Below, one piece after another: positions 6,461-15,366 of a stretch of 19,035 nucleotides of DNA. Position 1 is the first letter of the stretch, and every line of letters begins with the position of its first letter. Location of the stretch: positions 1-19,035 of the forward strand of contig JAEYXN010000232.1 of assembly GCA_023431285.1 (NCBI GenBank), read 5' to 3'. The stretch comes from Bacteroidota bacterium. GTDB lineage: Bacteria > Bacteroidota > Bacteroidia > Cytophagales > Cyclobacteriaceae. The notes below the pieces were generated by a model. That model saw only the letters and a list, made by a program, of their open reading frames with translations. It had not been told where the DNA came from and searched no databases. The translations under genes and the position numbers were made by a program.

Positions 6461-9400
6461 CTAGTCCTGAAGCTCACGCTCGCGGTCTCTGGCTCGCTCA
6501 GTTGCCGACATCATCGACTGATATTCATCTTTCGATGTTACAATAATATCTGCAAAATGGCGCTGACCTGTTCCCGCAGGAATGAGGTGACCAACGATTA
6601 CATTTTCCTTCATACCAAGAAGCGCATCAGCCTTTCCGCGAATTGCAGCTTCACTCAGTACTTTGGTCGTTTCCTGGAAGGACGCTGCTGACAACCAGCT
6701 CTCCGTCTTCAAGGATGCCTGAGTGATACCTTGCAACGTCGGTCTCGACACTGCAGGCATAGCGTCACGAACCTCTGCAAGCTTCTGGTCCTTCCGACGA
6801 AGGATGGAATTTTCATCTCTAAGCTCACGGGAGGTGATGATCTGACCAGGCTTGAAAACCGTCGAATCACCAGCGTCAACCACTACCTTCTTATCGAGTA
6901 CCAAGTCGTTGTCCTCCCGAAACTGCAGCTTGTCTACATATTCTCCAGGAAGGAATGAAGTATCTCCCGGATCAATAATCTCAACCTTTTGCATCATCTG
7001 GCTAACGATTGCTTCGATGTGCTTGTCGTTGATCTTCACACCCTGCAAGCGATAAACTTCCTGAATCTCGTTCACCAGGTATTCCTGAACAGCAGTCGGA
7101 CCCTTGATGGAAAGGATATCCGAAGGTGTAATCGAACCGTCTGACAACGGCTGACCGGCTTTCACGAAGTCATTATCCTGAACAAGGATGTGTTTCGACA
7201 GCGGCACCAGATAACGTTTCTGAACGCCATCACGCGACTCAATAAAGATCTCGCGATTACCACGCTTGATACCTCCGTAAGTCACTACCCCGTCTATTTC
7301 AGAAACTACGGCTGGATTCGAAGGATTTCTTGCTTCAAACAATTCCGTAACCCTTGGCAGACCACCCGTGATATCGCGGGATTTACCCATTGTACGAGGA
7401 ATCTTCGCCAGGACAGTTCCGGCCTTGATCTGCTCACCTGCATCAACTGCAAGGTGGGCTCCTACCGGGATGTTGTATCCTTTCGAGTCATTCTTTCCTT
7501 TTACAACAACCGCAGGGTTCTTAGTCTTATCTCTTGTTTCAGTGATCACTTTCTCACGATGACCAGTCTGCTCGTCCGACTCCTCTTTGAAAGTCACACC
7601 TTCAATGATAGACTCGTACTCAATCGTTCCGTCAAACTCAGAAAGAATCACCGCGTTGTAAGGATCCCAGAAGCAAAGCTCCTCACCCTTCTCAACCTTC
7701 TGACCGTCTTTCACTTTCAGGAATGCTCCGTAAGGAACGTGGTTCGTAATCAGCACGCGCTTCTTCTCAGAATCAAGGATCCTGATTTCGCCCGTACGAC
7801 CCATCACCACCTGAATCGGATTATTTTCATTGTCTGTAGTCTCAATAACCCGGATGCCTTCGAATTCAAGGACGCCTGGGAACTTCGCCTTGATGTTAGC
7901 TTCCACTGCGATGTTTGATGCCGTACCCCCTACGTGGAAGGTACGGAGCGTCAGCTGTGTTCCGGGTTCCCCGATCGACTGCGCTGCGATTACACCTACA
8001 GCTTCGCCGGTCTGTACCATCTTGCCGGTAGCGAGATTCCGCCCGTAGCATTTTGCACAACCTCCCTGCTTCGACTCACAAGTCAGAAGAGAACGAATCT
8101 CTACTTCTTCGATAGCCGTGTCTTCGATGATTTTTGCAAGCTCGTCTGTAATCTCGGTATTCGCCGGAGCAATAAGCTCTTCAGTGAGGGGATCGAAAAT
8201 ATCGTGTACAGTCACACGGCCAAGGATCCTTTCAGACAATGGTTCAACAATGTCTTCATTATCCTTCAACGCTGTTACTTTCAAACCACGAAGCGTTCCG
8301 CAATCATCTTCAGTGACCACCAGATCGTGAGCCACATCCACAAGACGACGTGTCAGATAACCGGCATCAGCCGTTTTCAGCGCTGTATCCGCAAGACCTT
8401 TCCGCGCACCGTGAGTAGAAATAAAGTACTCCAATACGTCGAGACCTTCTTTGAAGTTGGAAAGAATCGGGTTTTCGATGATAGAGCCCACTGAACCCGC
8501 AAGGTTCTTCTGAGGCTTCGCCATCAAACCACGCATCCCGCCCAGCTGACGAATCTGCTCTCTGGAACCACGGGCTCCTGAGTGCATCATCATGTAGATC
8601 GAGTTGAATCCCTGCTGATCATCCTCAAGCTGTCTCATCAGTGTGGATGTCAGAAGTGTATTGGTTCTTGTCCAGATATCGATCACCTGATTGTAGCGCT
8701 CGTTATCTGTGATCAGACCCATCATATAGTTGTTCCAAACTGCATCAACTTCTTCTTGCGCATTGGCAACAAGCTTCTCTTTCTCAGCAGGAACTTTTAC
8801 ATCGTTCAATCCCATCGACAGACCACCACGGTATGCCATCTGGAATCCAAGTTCCTTGATGTCATCCAGGAATTTCGCTGTCTTCGACTGACCAGCAATC
8901 TTGAAGATATCAGAGATGATGGTTTGCAGCTTCTTCTTGGTGAGCAGCTCATCCACGAATCCAACTTCTTCCGGAACATACTGATTAAAGATCACGCGAC
9001 CTGTTACAGTCTCGATCATCTTCATACCCAGCTCGCCGGTCTTCTTATCTTTTACACTCACTCGAACTTTGATGTTCGCATGCTTGGAAAGTCTTCCTTC
9101 GTTGTAAGCAACGATTACTTCTTCAGCAGAATAGAATCGCTTGCCTTCTCCTTTGATCGGGAATTCAGGCGTACTCTTTCTTCCTTTTGTGAGGTAGTAC
9201 AGCCCGAGAACCATGTCCTGTGAAGGAACAGTGATCGGCGCGCCGTTCGCAGGGTTCAGGATGTTGTGCGACGAAAGCATCAGCAATGATGCTTCGAGGA
9301 TTGCTTCCTGTCCTAGAGGCACGTGTACCGCCATCTGGTCACCGTCAAAGTCCGCGTTAAACGCCGTACAAACCAGAGGGTGAAGCTGAATCGCTTTTCC

Positions 9401-10771
9401 TTCGATCAGCTTTGGCTGGAATGCCTGGATACCAAGTCTGTGAAGTGTTGGAGCGCGGTTCAGAAGAACAGGATGTCCTTTCAACACATTCTCCAAAATA
9501 TCCCAGATTACAGGATCTTTTCTGTCGACGATCTTCTTGGCGGATTTCACCGTCTTCACAATTCCTCTTTCGATGAGCTTGCGAATAATGAAAGGCTTGA
9601 ACAATTCCGCAGCCATGTCTTTGGGAAGACCGCATTCGTGCAGCTTCAATTCAGGACCAACGACGATTACGGAACGACCAGAATAGTCAACCCGTTTTCC
9701 AAGAAGGTTCTGACGGAAGCGTCCCTGCTTTCCTTTCAACATATCACTGAGAGATTTCAACGCGCGGTTTCCATCGGAACGCACGGCGTTAACCTTTCTT
9801 GAATTGTCGAACAATGAATCAACGGCTTCCTGGAGCATCCGCTTCTCGTTACGAAGGATTACTTCAGGGGCTTTGATATCAATAAGTCTCTTAAGACGAT
9901 TATTTCTGATAATGACGCGCCTGTAGAGGTCATTCAGGTCTGAGGTTGCAAAACGACCGCCATCCAATGGCACCAATGGTCTAAGCTCAGGAGGAATTAC
10001 AGGCACCATCTTGATGACCATCCACTCAGGCTTGTTTTCAATACGAGTTTTAGCATCGCGGAAAGCTTCTACAACTTTCAGACGCTTCAGCGCTTCCGCC
10101 TTGCGTTGCTGAGAAGTATCCGTAGCAGCCTGGTGACGCAGCTCATAAGAAAGCTCATCTAACCGCGTGCGTGAAAGAAGCATCTCAAGAGCTTCCGCAC
10201 CCATTTTGGCGATGAATTTCTTAGGATCGTTATCGTCAAGCATTTGGTTCTCGCGCGGCAGTTTATCCAGAATATCCAGATATTCTTCCTCAGTCAGGAA
10301 GTCCAGCCTGTTAATGCCATCCTCTTCCTTTATACCAGGTTGAATGACGACATAGCGCTCGTAATAAATGATCTGATCAAGCTTCTTCGTAGCGAGGCCA
10401 AGAAGATAACCGATCTTGTTAGGGAGTGAACGGAAGTACCAGATATGAGCAACTGGCACTACAAGCTCAATGTGTCCCATGCGCTCGCGGCGAACCTTCT
10501 TCTCAGTTACCTCAACACCGCAGCGATCACAGATGATCCCTTTGTAGCGAATTCTTTTATACTTACCACAATGACATTCCCAGTCTTTCACTGGCCCAAA
10601 AATTCTTTCACAGAACAGACCACCCATTTCAGGTTTGTATGTCCGGTAGTTGATGGTTTCCGGCTGCGTCACCTCGCCATGAGAGCTCTCCAGAATAGAT
10701 TCCGGAGAAGCAAGGCTGATGGTGATCTTTGAGAAGTCGTTGTTGATCTTTTTATTTTTTCTGAAAGACAT
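6461..10771 (-). CDS. rpoC: DNA-directed RNA polymerase subunit beta'
   Basis: This 1436-residue protein is the catalytic beta' subunit, full length for Bacteroidota. The N-terminal zinc site uses Cys66, Cys68, Cys81 and Cys84 (CHCGK...CDRCGVEV). The active-site loop FNADFDGDQMAVH is at 471-483, with three aspartates that hold catalytic magnesium. The bridge helix segment SGARGSREQIRQLGGMRGLM is at 731-750. The second zinc site is formed by Cys824, Cys898, Cys905 and Cys908. The trigger-loop region GEPGTQLTLRTFHVGG (934-949) keeps the catalytic-type His946. No internal break or unusual insertion is seen. It starts 66 bases after rpoB, in a gap containing a heptamer repeat, and ends at a strong terminator. 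Confidence 0.99.
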   Translation of the reverse strand: MSFRKNKKINNDFSKITISLASPESILESSHGEVTQPETINYRTYKPEMGGLFCERIFGPVKDWECHCGKYKRIRYKGIICDRCGVEVTEKKVRRERMGHIELVVPVAHIWYFRSLPNKIGYLLGLATKKLDQIIYYERYVVIQPGIKEEDGINRLDFLTEEEYLDILDKLPRENQMLDDNDPKKFIAKMGAEALEMLLSRTRLDELSYELRHQAATDTSQQRKAEALKRLKVVEAFRDAKTRIENKPEWMVIKMVPVIPPELRPLVPLDGGRFATSDLNDLYRRVIIRNNRLKRLIDIKAPEVILRNEKRMLQEAVDSLFDNSRKVNAVRSDGNRALKSLSDMLKGKQGRFRQNLLGKRVDYSGRSVIVVGPELKLHECGLPKDMAAELFKPFIIRKLIERGIVKTVKSAKKIVDRKDPVIWDILENVLKGHPVLLNRAPTLHRLGIQAFQPKLIEGKAIQLHPLVCTAFNADFDGDQMAVHVPLGQEAILEASLLMLSSHNILNPANGAPITVPSQDMVLGLYYLTKGRKSTPEFPIKGEGKRFYSAEEVIVAYNEGRLSKHANIKVRVSVKDKKTGELGMKMIETVTGRVIFNQYVPEEVGFVDELLTKKKLQTIISDIFKIAGQSKTAKFLDDIKELGFQMAYRGGLSMGLNDVKVPAEKEKLVANAQEEVDAVWNNYMMGLITDNERYNQVIDIWTRTNTLLTSTLMRQLEDDQQGFNSIYMMMHSGARGSREQIRQLGGMRGLMAKPQKNLAGSVGSIIENPILSNFKEGLDVLEYFISTHGARKGLADTALKTADAGYLTRRLVDVAHDLVVTEDDCGTLRGLKVTALKDNEDIVEPLSERILGRVTVHDIFDPLTEELIAPANTEITDELAKIIEDTAIEEVEIRSLLTCESKQGGCAKCYGRNLATGKMVQTGEAVGVIAAQSIGEPGTQLTLRTFHVGGTASNIAVEANIKAKFPGVLEFEGIRVIETTDNENNPIQVVMGRTGEIRILDSEKKRVLITNHVPYGAFLKVKDGQKVEKGEELCFWDPYNAVILSEFDGTIEYESIIEGVTFKEESDEQTGHREKVITETRDKTKNPAVVVKGKNDSKGYNIPVGAHLAVDAGEQIKAGTVLAKIPRTMGKSRDITGGLPRVTELFEARNPSNPAVVSEIDGVVTYGGIKRGNREIFIESRDGVQKRYLVPLSKHILVQDNDFVKAGQPLSDGSITPSDILSIKGPTAVQEYLVNEIQEVYRLQGVKINDKHIEAIVSQMMQKVEIIDPGDTSFLPGEYVDKLQFREDNDLVLDKKVVVDAGDSTVFKPGQIITSRELRDENSILRRKDQKLAEVRDAMPAVSRPTLQGITQASLKTESWLSAASFQETTKVLSEAAIRGKADALLGMKENVIVGHLIPAGTGQRHFADIIVTSKDEYQSMMSATERARDRERELQD

Positions 10772-10777
10772 ATTTAT

Positions 10778-10811
10778 AGTTTTCAGTTTCGAGTTTCTAG
10801 TTACTAGTTCC
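10778..10811. repeat. Tandem heptamer microrepeat in the rpoB-rpoC gap
   Basis: Reading the plus strand, AGTTTTC, AGTTTCG, AGTTTCT, AGTTACT and AGTTCC follow one another with no gap, and AGTTGTTCG comes next. The period is seven bases with an AGTTTCN consensus. It fills about half of the 66-base gap and ends 6 bases before the rpoC ATG, so it forms the mRNA leader of rpoC. Confidence 0.65.
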
Positions 10812-10837
10812 AGTTGTTCGACGGCACGACGTTGATG

Positions 10838-13800
10838 TTAGTCCATCGTAATCTCAAGAGCGAGACCGCGCAATTCATGAACCAATACATTGAATGATTC
10901 AGGAATATTTGGCTTGCGCATATTCTCACCTTTTACGATCGCTTCGTACGCCTTCGCGCGGCCGATCACGTCATCCGACTTGATCGTCAGGATCTCCTGC
11001 AGGATGTGCGATGCACCGAATGCCTCAATCGCCCAAACCTCCATCTCTCCGAAACGCTGACCACCGAACTGCGCTTTACCACCGAGAGGTTGCTGCGTAA
11101 TCAATGAGTACGGCCCGATAGAACGTGCGTGCATCTTGTCATCTACAAGGTGTCCAAGCTTCAGCATGTATGCTACCCCAACCGTTACAGGCTGGTCGAA
11201 CTTCTCACCGGTGAGACCGTCGTACAGGTAAGCACGACCATACTCTGGAAGACCAGCTTCGTCGAGTTCAGCCTGCACCTGATCAAGTGTCGCACCATCG
11301 AAGATCGGTGTCGCGTATTTCTTGCCAAGTTTCAGCCCAGCCCATGCCAACACTGTTTCGTAGATCTGACCAAGGTTCATACGGGAAGGTACACCAAGGG
11401 GATTGAGACAGATGTCTACCGGAGTTCCATCAGGCAGGAACGGCATGTCCTCCTCGCGGACGATCCTTGCCACAACACCTTTGTTACCGTGACGTCCCGC
11501 CATCTTATCACCAACTTTCAGCTTACGCTTCTTGGCGATATATACTTTGGCCAGCTGAACAATTCCTGTAGGCAGTTCATCACCAACCTCCAGTGTAAAT
11601 CGTTCACGCTTAAACTCTCCCGCGAAGGTGTTACGCTTCAAGAGGTAGTTCTTCACCAACTGACCAATCAGTTCATTCGTATGATCGTCCTGTGTCCAGT
11701 TCTCGAGACTTACATCCGAGATCAGGTTCACTTCTTCAGGAACATTGTAATTACTTTCATCGCGATAGATGTTCTTATCGGGGAACAAGTTGTTCTCAAT
11801 TACTTTCTGAGAAAACTTCACTCCTTTACTCACAAGCTCATCACCGAACTTGTGCTTCACACCGTTGCTGCTCTTTCCGTTGAGGAGTTCAGTCAGCTTG
11901 TTGATCATTTCCGTACGAAGATCAGCCAATTGCTTACTGTATTTACCCTTCAGCGTATCAAGCTCCTTCTTGGATTTCGAACGAACATCCTTGTCTCTCT
12001 TCGGACGTGAGAACAACTTAGTATCTATCACTACACCTTTCAGTGATGGAGGCGCCTTAAGCGATGCATCTTTCACATCACCAGCCTTATCTCCGAAGAT
12101 TGCTCTGAGAAGTTTCTCTTCTGGTGTAGGATCGGTTTCACCTTTAGGTGTGATCTTACCAATCAGAATATCTCCTTCGCGAACCTCAGCACCAACACGG
12201 ATGATACCGTTTTCGTCAAGGTGTTTCACAGCCTCTTCACTCACGTTCGGGATTTCCGAAGTAAGTTCTTCTTCACCGCGTTTAGTATCACGAACTTCAA
12301 GTTCAAACTCTTCAATGTGAATTGATGTGTAGATATCGTCGCGAACAACTCTCTCGGATATAACGATCGCATCCTCGAAGTTGTAACCTTGCCATGGCAT
12401 GTATGCCACAAGAAGGTTTCTTCCGAGTGCAAGCTCACCCTGTGCTGTAGCATAGCCCTGGCACAATGGCTGGCCTTTTACAACCTTCTCGCCCTTCTTC
12501 ACAAGTGGAGTCAGGTTGATACAGGTATCCTGGTTAGTTCTTCTGAACTTGATCAGACCGTATGTCTTGTATTCGTCGTCGAAGCTTACCAATTGCTGTT
12601 CCGGAGAAACATCGTACTTAATGACGATCTTCTTCGCGTCAACAAAATCAACCACTCCGGTTCCTTCTGCAAGAATCAGCGCTCTTGAATCGAGGGCAAC
12701 CCGGCCTTCTAGACCAGTACCTACGACCGGAGCCTCAGGACGCATAAGTGGCACTGCCTGACGTTGCATGTTCGAACCCATCAGGGCGCGGTTAGCATCA
12801 TCGTGCTCAAGGAATGGAATCAACGATGCGGCCACTGAAACGATCTGGTTAGGAGCTACGTCCATATACTTCAGATCTTTCGGCTCCACCACAGGGAAGT
12901 CACCTTCAAAACGAGCTTTGATTTTCTCTTCCTGGAAATCTCCGCTGTTCGTGATCGGCACTTTCGCCTGCGCGATATAGTTAGTATCTTCTTCTTCAGC
13001 AGTAAGGAAAATAACAGGGTCTTTCACTTTCACTTTGCCTGCCTCAACCTTGCGGTAAGGCGTTTCAATGAAGCCCATCTTGTTCACTTTCGCGTGAACG
13101 CAGAGGCTGGAGATAAGACCGATGTTCGGACCTTCCGGAGTTTCGATCGTACAAAGACGACCATAGTGAGTATAGTGAACGTCCCGTACCTCGAATCCTG
13201 CACGCTCACGGGAAAGACCACCTGGCCCGAGTGCCGACATTCTACGCTTGTGCGTGATCTCAGCGAGAGGGTTGGTCTGATCCATGAACTGCGACAGCTG
13301 GTTCGTTCCGAAGAATGAGTTGATGACAGAAGACAGCGTCCGCGCGTTGATCAGATCCACAGGCTTGAAGTCTTCGTTGTCGCGAACATTCATTCTTTCT
13401 TTGATCGTTCTCGCCATACGCGCGAGACCAACGCCGAACTGAGAGTACAACTGCTCACCTACGGTTCTCACACGACGATTGCTCAAGTGGTCAATGTCGT
13501 CGATGAGGGCCTTGGAGTTGATAAGACCAATCAGGTATTTAACGATAAGGATAATATCTTCCTTGGTAAGAACGCGTTGATCTGAACTGATATCCAGGCC
13601 AAGCTTCTTGTTAATTCTATAACGGCCTACTTCACCAAGATCATAACGCTTCTCACTGAAGAAAAGGCTTTGAATGATGTCGCGGGCAGTCTGCTCGTCA
13701 GGGGCCTCTGTATTTCTGAGTTGGCGGTAGATATATTCAACCGCTTCTTTCTCAGAGTTTGAAGTATCCTTTGCGAGAGTATTGAAGATGATGTTGTAGT

Positions 13801-14770
13801 CAGAGATGTTGATATCATCGCGATGAAGAATGATTGACTTCACGCCTGAGTCAAGAATGACTTCAACGTCTTCGGCTTCGATCGTGTGGTCGCGCTCGAG
13901 CAACACCTCGTTGCGATCGATAGACACCACTTCACCGGTATCTTCATCCACGAAGTCTTCTGTCCAGGTTTTCAGAACCCTTGCAGCGAGTTTGCGCCCC
14001 ACTACTTTCTTCAGCGTATTTTTATTCGCCTCAACTTCTTCAGAAAGACCGAAGAGATCAAGGATATCTTTATCTGAACCATATCCGATGGCGCGGAGCA
14101 GAGTGGTTACAGGGAACTTCTTTTTACGATCGATGTACGCGTACATTACGGCGTTCACATCGGTAGCAAATTCAATCCATGACCCTTTGAATGGGATGAT
14201 ACGAGCTGAATAGAGCTTCGTACCGTTTGTGTGCTTGCTCATGGCGAAGAACACACCCGGAGAGCGGTGAAGCTGTGATACGATAACGCGTTCTGCGCCA
14301 TTGATCACAAACGACCCTTTCTCGGTCATGTAAGGAATATTTCCAAGGAACACTTCCTGTTCGATGGTTTCAAAATCTTCATTGTCCTCGTCGTTGCAGG
14401 TCAGTCTGAGTTTGGCCTTCAACGGTACGGAGAATGTCAGACCTCTGTCGATACACTCGTCGACCGAATATTTCGGAGGATCGATTGTGTAGTCGACGAA
14501 CTCCAGCACGAAGTTTTCGCGAGAGTCACTGATGGGAAAGTTTTCAGCGAACACCTTGTACAGGCCTTCGTTCTGTCTTTTCTCAGCGGGAGTTTCAATT
14601 TGAAGGAAGTCTTTGAAAGACTGGAGTTGCAGGTCCAGAAAATCGGGATAGTCAATAACTTTCTCGATTGATGAGAAGTCAATTCTTCCGTTTATATTCT
14701 TCTTTGTCAAGGTTGTTACGTTTAAGTTGTAGATCCTGGACGGAGAATCAATTTCAGATTTGAACTTCAA
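10838..14770 (-). CDS. rpoB: DNA-directed RNA polymerase subunit beta
   Basis: This beta subunit has 1310 residues from the TTG at 14770. The rifampicin-binding region lies at about 489-520 (TNQLSQFMDQTNPLAEITHK, then RRMSALGPGGLS) with the usual drug-contact residues, so no resistance change is evident. MPWQGYNFEDA (791-801) and GDKMAGRHGNKG (1087-1098) are the conserved substrate and active-centre motifs. A lysine-rich, probably coiled-coil stretch (about 924-970) lies in a lineage-type insertion. The start is uncertain. There is no ATG near the N-terminus; an in-frame TGA lies two codons upstream of TTG 14770. The first codons fall in a low-complexity repeat. TTG at 14710 (1290 residues, starting with TKKNINGRIDF) is an equally good or better start. 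Confidence 0.98.
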   Translation of the reverse strand: MKFKSEIDSPSRIYNLNVTTLTKKNINGRIDFSSIEKVIDYPDFLDLQLQSFKDFLQIETPAEKRQNEGLYKVFAENFPISDSRENFVLEFVDYTIDPPKYSVDECIDRGLTFSVPLKAKLRLTCNDEDNEDFETIEQEVFLGNIPYMTEKGSFVINGAERVIVSQLHRSPGVFFAMSKHTNGTKLYSARIIPFKGSWIEFATDVNAVMYAYIDRKKKFPVTTLLRAIGYGSDKDILDLFGLSEEVEANKNTLKKVVGRKLAARVLKTWTEDFVDEDTGEVVSIDRNEVLLERDHTIEAEDVEVILDSGVKSIILHRDDINISDYNIIFNTLAKDTSNSEKEAVEYIYRQLRNTEAPDEQTARDIIQSLFFSEKRYDLGEVGRYRINKKLGLDISSDQRVLTKEDIILIVKYLIGLINSKALIDDIDHLSNRRVRTVGEQLYSQFGVGLARMARTIKERMNVRDNEDFKPVDLINARTLSSVINSFFGTNQLSQFMDQTNPLAEITHKRRMSALGPGGLSRERAGFEVRDVHYTHYGRLCTIETPEGPNIGLISSLCVHAKVNKMGFIETPYRKVEAGKVKVKDPVIFLTAEEEDTNYIAQAKVPITNSGDFQEEKIKARFEGDFPVVEPKDLKYMDVAPNQIVSVAASLIPFLEHDDANRALMGSNMQRQAVPLMRPEAPVVGTGLEGRVALDSRALILAEGTGVVDFVDAKKIVIKYDVSPEQQLVSFDDEYKTYGLIKFRRTNQDTCINLTPLVKKGEKVVKGQPLCQGYATAQGELALGRNLLVAYMPWQGYNFEDAIVISERVVRDDIYTSIHIEEFELEVRDTKRGEEELTSEIPNVSEEAVKHLDENGIIRVGAEVREGDILIGKITPKGETDPTPEEKLLRAIFGDKAGDVKDASLKAPPSLKGVVIDTKLFSRPKRDKDVRSKSKKELDTLKGKYSKQLADLRTEMINKLTELLNGKSSNGVKHKFGDELVSKGVKFSQKVIENNLFPDKNIYRDESNYNVPEEVNLISDVSLENWTQDDHTNELIGQLVKNYLLKRNTFAGEFKRERFTLEVGDELPTGIVQLAKVYIAKKRKLKVGDKMAGRHGNKGVVARIVREEDMPFLPDGTPVDICLNPLGVPSRMNLGQIYETVLAWAGLKLGKKYATPIFDGATLDQVQAELDEAGLPEYGRAYLYDGLTGEKFDQPVTVGVAYMLKLGHLVDDKMHARSIGPYSLITQQPLGGKAQFGGQRFGEMEVWAIEAFGASHILQEILTIKSDDVIGRAKAYEAIVKGENMRKPNIPESFNVLVHELRGLALEITMD

Positions 14771-14830
14771 ATTTCAAACTGGGCGTTGCCGCCTGATCTG
14801 AAAGCAATTTGAAATCTGAAACTTGAAGTC
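14752..14830. repeat. Imperfect heptamer repeat and inverted repeat in the rpoB leader
   Basis: Two arms of AT-rich heptamers face each other. The left arm (about 14752-14780) carries CTTCAAA and TTTCAAA units. The right arm (about 14809-14830) carries TTTGAAA, TCTGAAA and CTTGAAG. TTTCAGATTT (14752-14761) and AAATCTGAAA (14813-14822) are perfect complements. A central GGCG (14782-14785)/CGCC (14790-14793) stem closes on a GCAA tetraloop in the minus-strand RNA. The element overlaps the longer of the two possible rpoB starts. Confidence 0.55.
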
Positions 14831-14858
14831 ATTTAATATTTTTTGGTATAAATGGGAA

Positions 14859-14915
14859 TAGACCCCGTCCCTCCCAAACACCCTTTTTTAGGGTGGGGAC
14901 AGACAACGGGGTCTA
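14859..14915. repeat. REP-like rod hairpin in the rplL-rpoB gap
   Basis: A perfect 10-bp outer stem, TAGACCCCGT (14859-14868) and ACGGGGTCTA (14906-14915), encloses CCC/GGG pairs (14869-14871 with 14896-14898). An inner hairpin, CACCC (14879-14883) and GGGTG (14891-14895), closes over a T6A loop. The GGGGACAGAC/GACCCC vocabulary resembles palindromic REP elements mobilised by REP-associated tyrosine transposases in other genomes. No U run follows on the minus strand, so it is not a plain terminator. It is G+C-rich, unlike the surrounding AT-rich spacer. No second copy is in the window. Confidence 0.55.
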
Positions 14916-14927
14916 GGCGAAGCTGTG

Positions 14928-14943
14928 AGACGATACCTCGTCT
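14928..14943. other. Short palindromic hairpin just after rplL
   Basis: AGACGA (14928-14933) and TCGTCT (14938-14943) form a perfect 6-bp stem over a 4-base loop. It lies 7 bases downstream of the rplL stop on the minus strand and is not followed by a U run there. It may protect the rplL mRNA 3' end or be part of an attenuator with the larger hairpin that follows. Confidence 0.45.
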
Positions 14944-14950
14944 TTCAGAA

Positions 14951-15331
14951 TTACTTCAGCTCGACTTCGGCACCTGCCTCAACGAGTTGCTTCTTCAGGC
15001 TTTCTGCTTCGTCTTTAGGTAAACCTTCTTTGATGGTCTTAGGAGCACCGTCCACCATGTCCTTAGCTTCTTTCAAGCCAAGACCGGTCAATTCTTTTAC
15101 CAGCTTAACGATTTGTAATTTATTAGCTCCGGGAGCTTTCAATACTACATCAAAGTTTGTCTTTTCAGCAGCAGCTGCACCGGCACCAGCACCAGCACCA
15201 GCTACAGGACCTGCTGCAACGGCAGCGGCAGGCTCAATGCCGTAAGTTTCTTTAAGGTAAGATGCAAGTTCTGTTACTTCTTTAACAGTGAGTTCAACGA
15301 GTTGATCTCCGAGTGCTTTAATATCAGCCAT
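14951..15331 (-). CDS. rplL: 50S ribosomal protein L7/L12
   Basis: This 126-residue stalk protein is present as dimers on L10 and recruits translational GTPases such as the EF-Tu and EF-G encoded in this window. The N-terminal dimerisation domain (about 1-35) is followed by an Ala/Gly/Pro-rich hinge (about 35-55, AAAVAAGPVAGAGAGAGAAA). The C-terminal factor-binding domain contains KTNFDVVLKAPGANKLQIVK and ELTGLGLKEAKDMVDGAPK, ending AGAEVELK. It follows rplJ by 35 bases. The 180-base gap to rpoB holds three structured elements, where a partial terminator would make the stalk protein in excess over RNA polymerase. Such attenuation is known in Escherichia coli and is only inferred here. Confidence 0.98.
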   Translation of the reverse strand: MADIKALGDQLVELTVKEVTELASYLKETYGIEPAAAVAAGPVAGAGAGAGAAAAEKTNFDVVLKAPGANKLQIVKLVKELTGLGLKEAKDMVDGAPKTIKEGLPKDEAESLKKQLVEAGAEVELK

Positions 15332-15366
15332 TTTAGTAAAGTTTAATAAGTTCTTTTGTTAAACAA

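Noticed and set aside
7190..7918. 242-codon open frame on the plus strand opposite rpoC
   Set aside because: It lies wholly inside the beta' coding sequence, with no family motif and a shadow-like composition. The minus-strand reading is certain.
11129..12010. 293-codon open frame on the plus strand opposite rpoB
   Set aside because: It is antisense to highly conserved rpoB codons. Its product is rich in Cys, His, Val and Leu, as mirror frames usually are, shows no domain pattern, and has no promoter or start context.
11000..14700. Rifampicin-resistance substitutions or a duplicated polymerase gene
   Set aside because: The rifampicin pocket residues are the sensitive-type ones, and gene order and length are those of the single normal rpoB.
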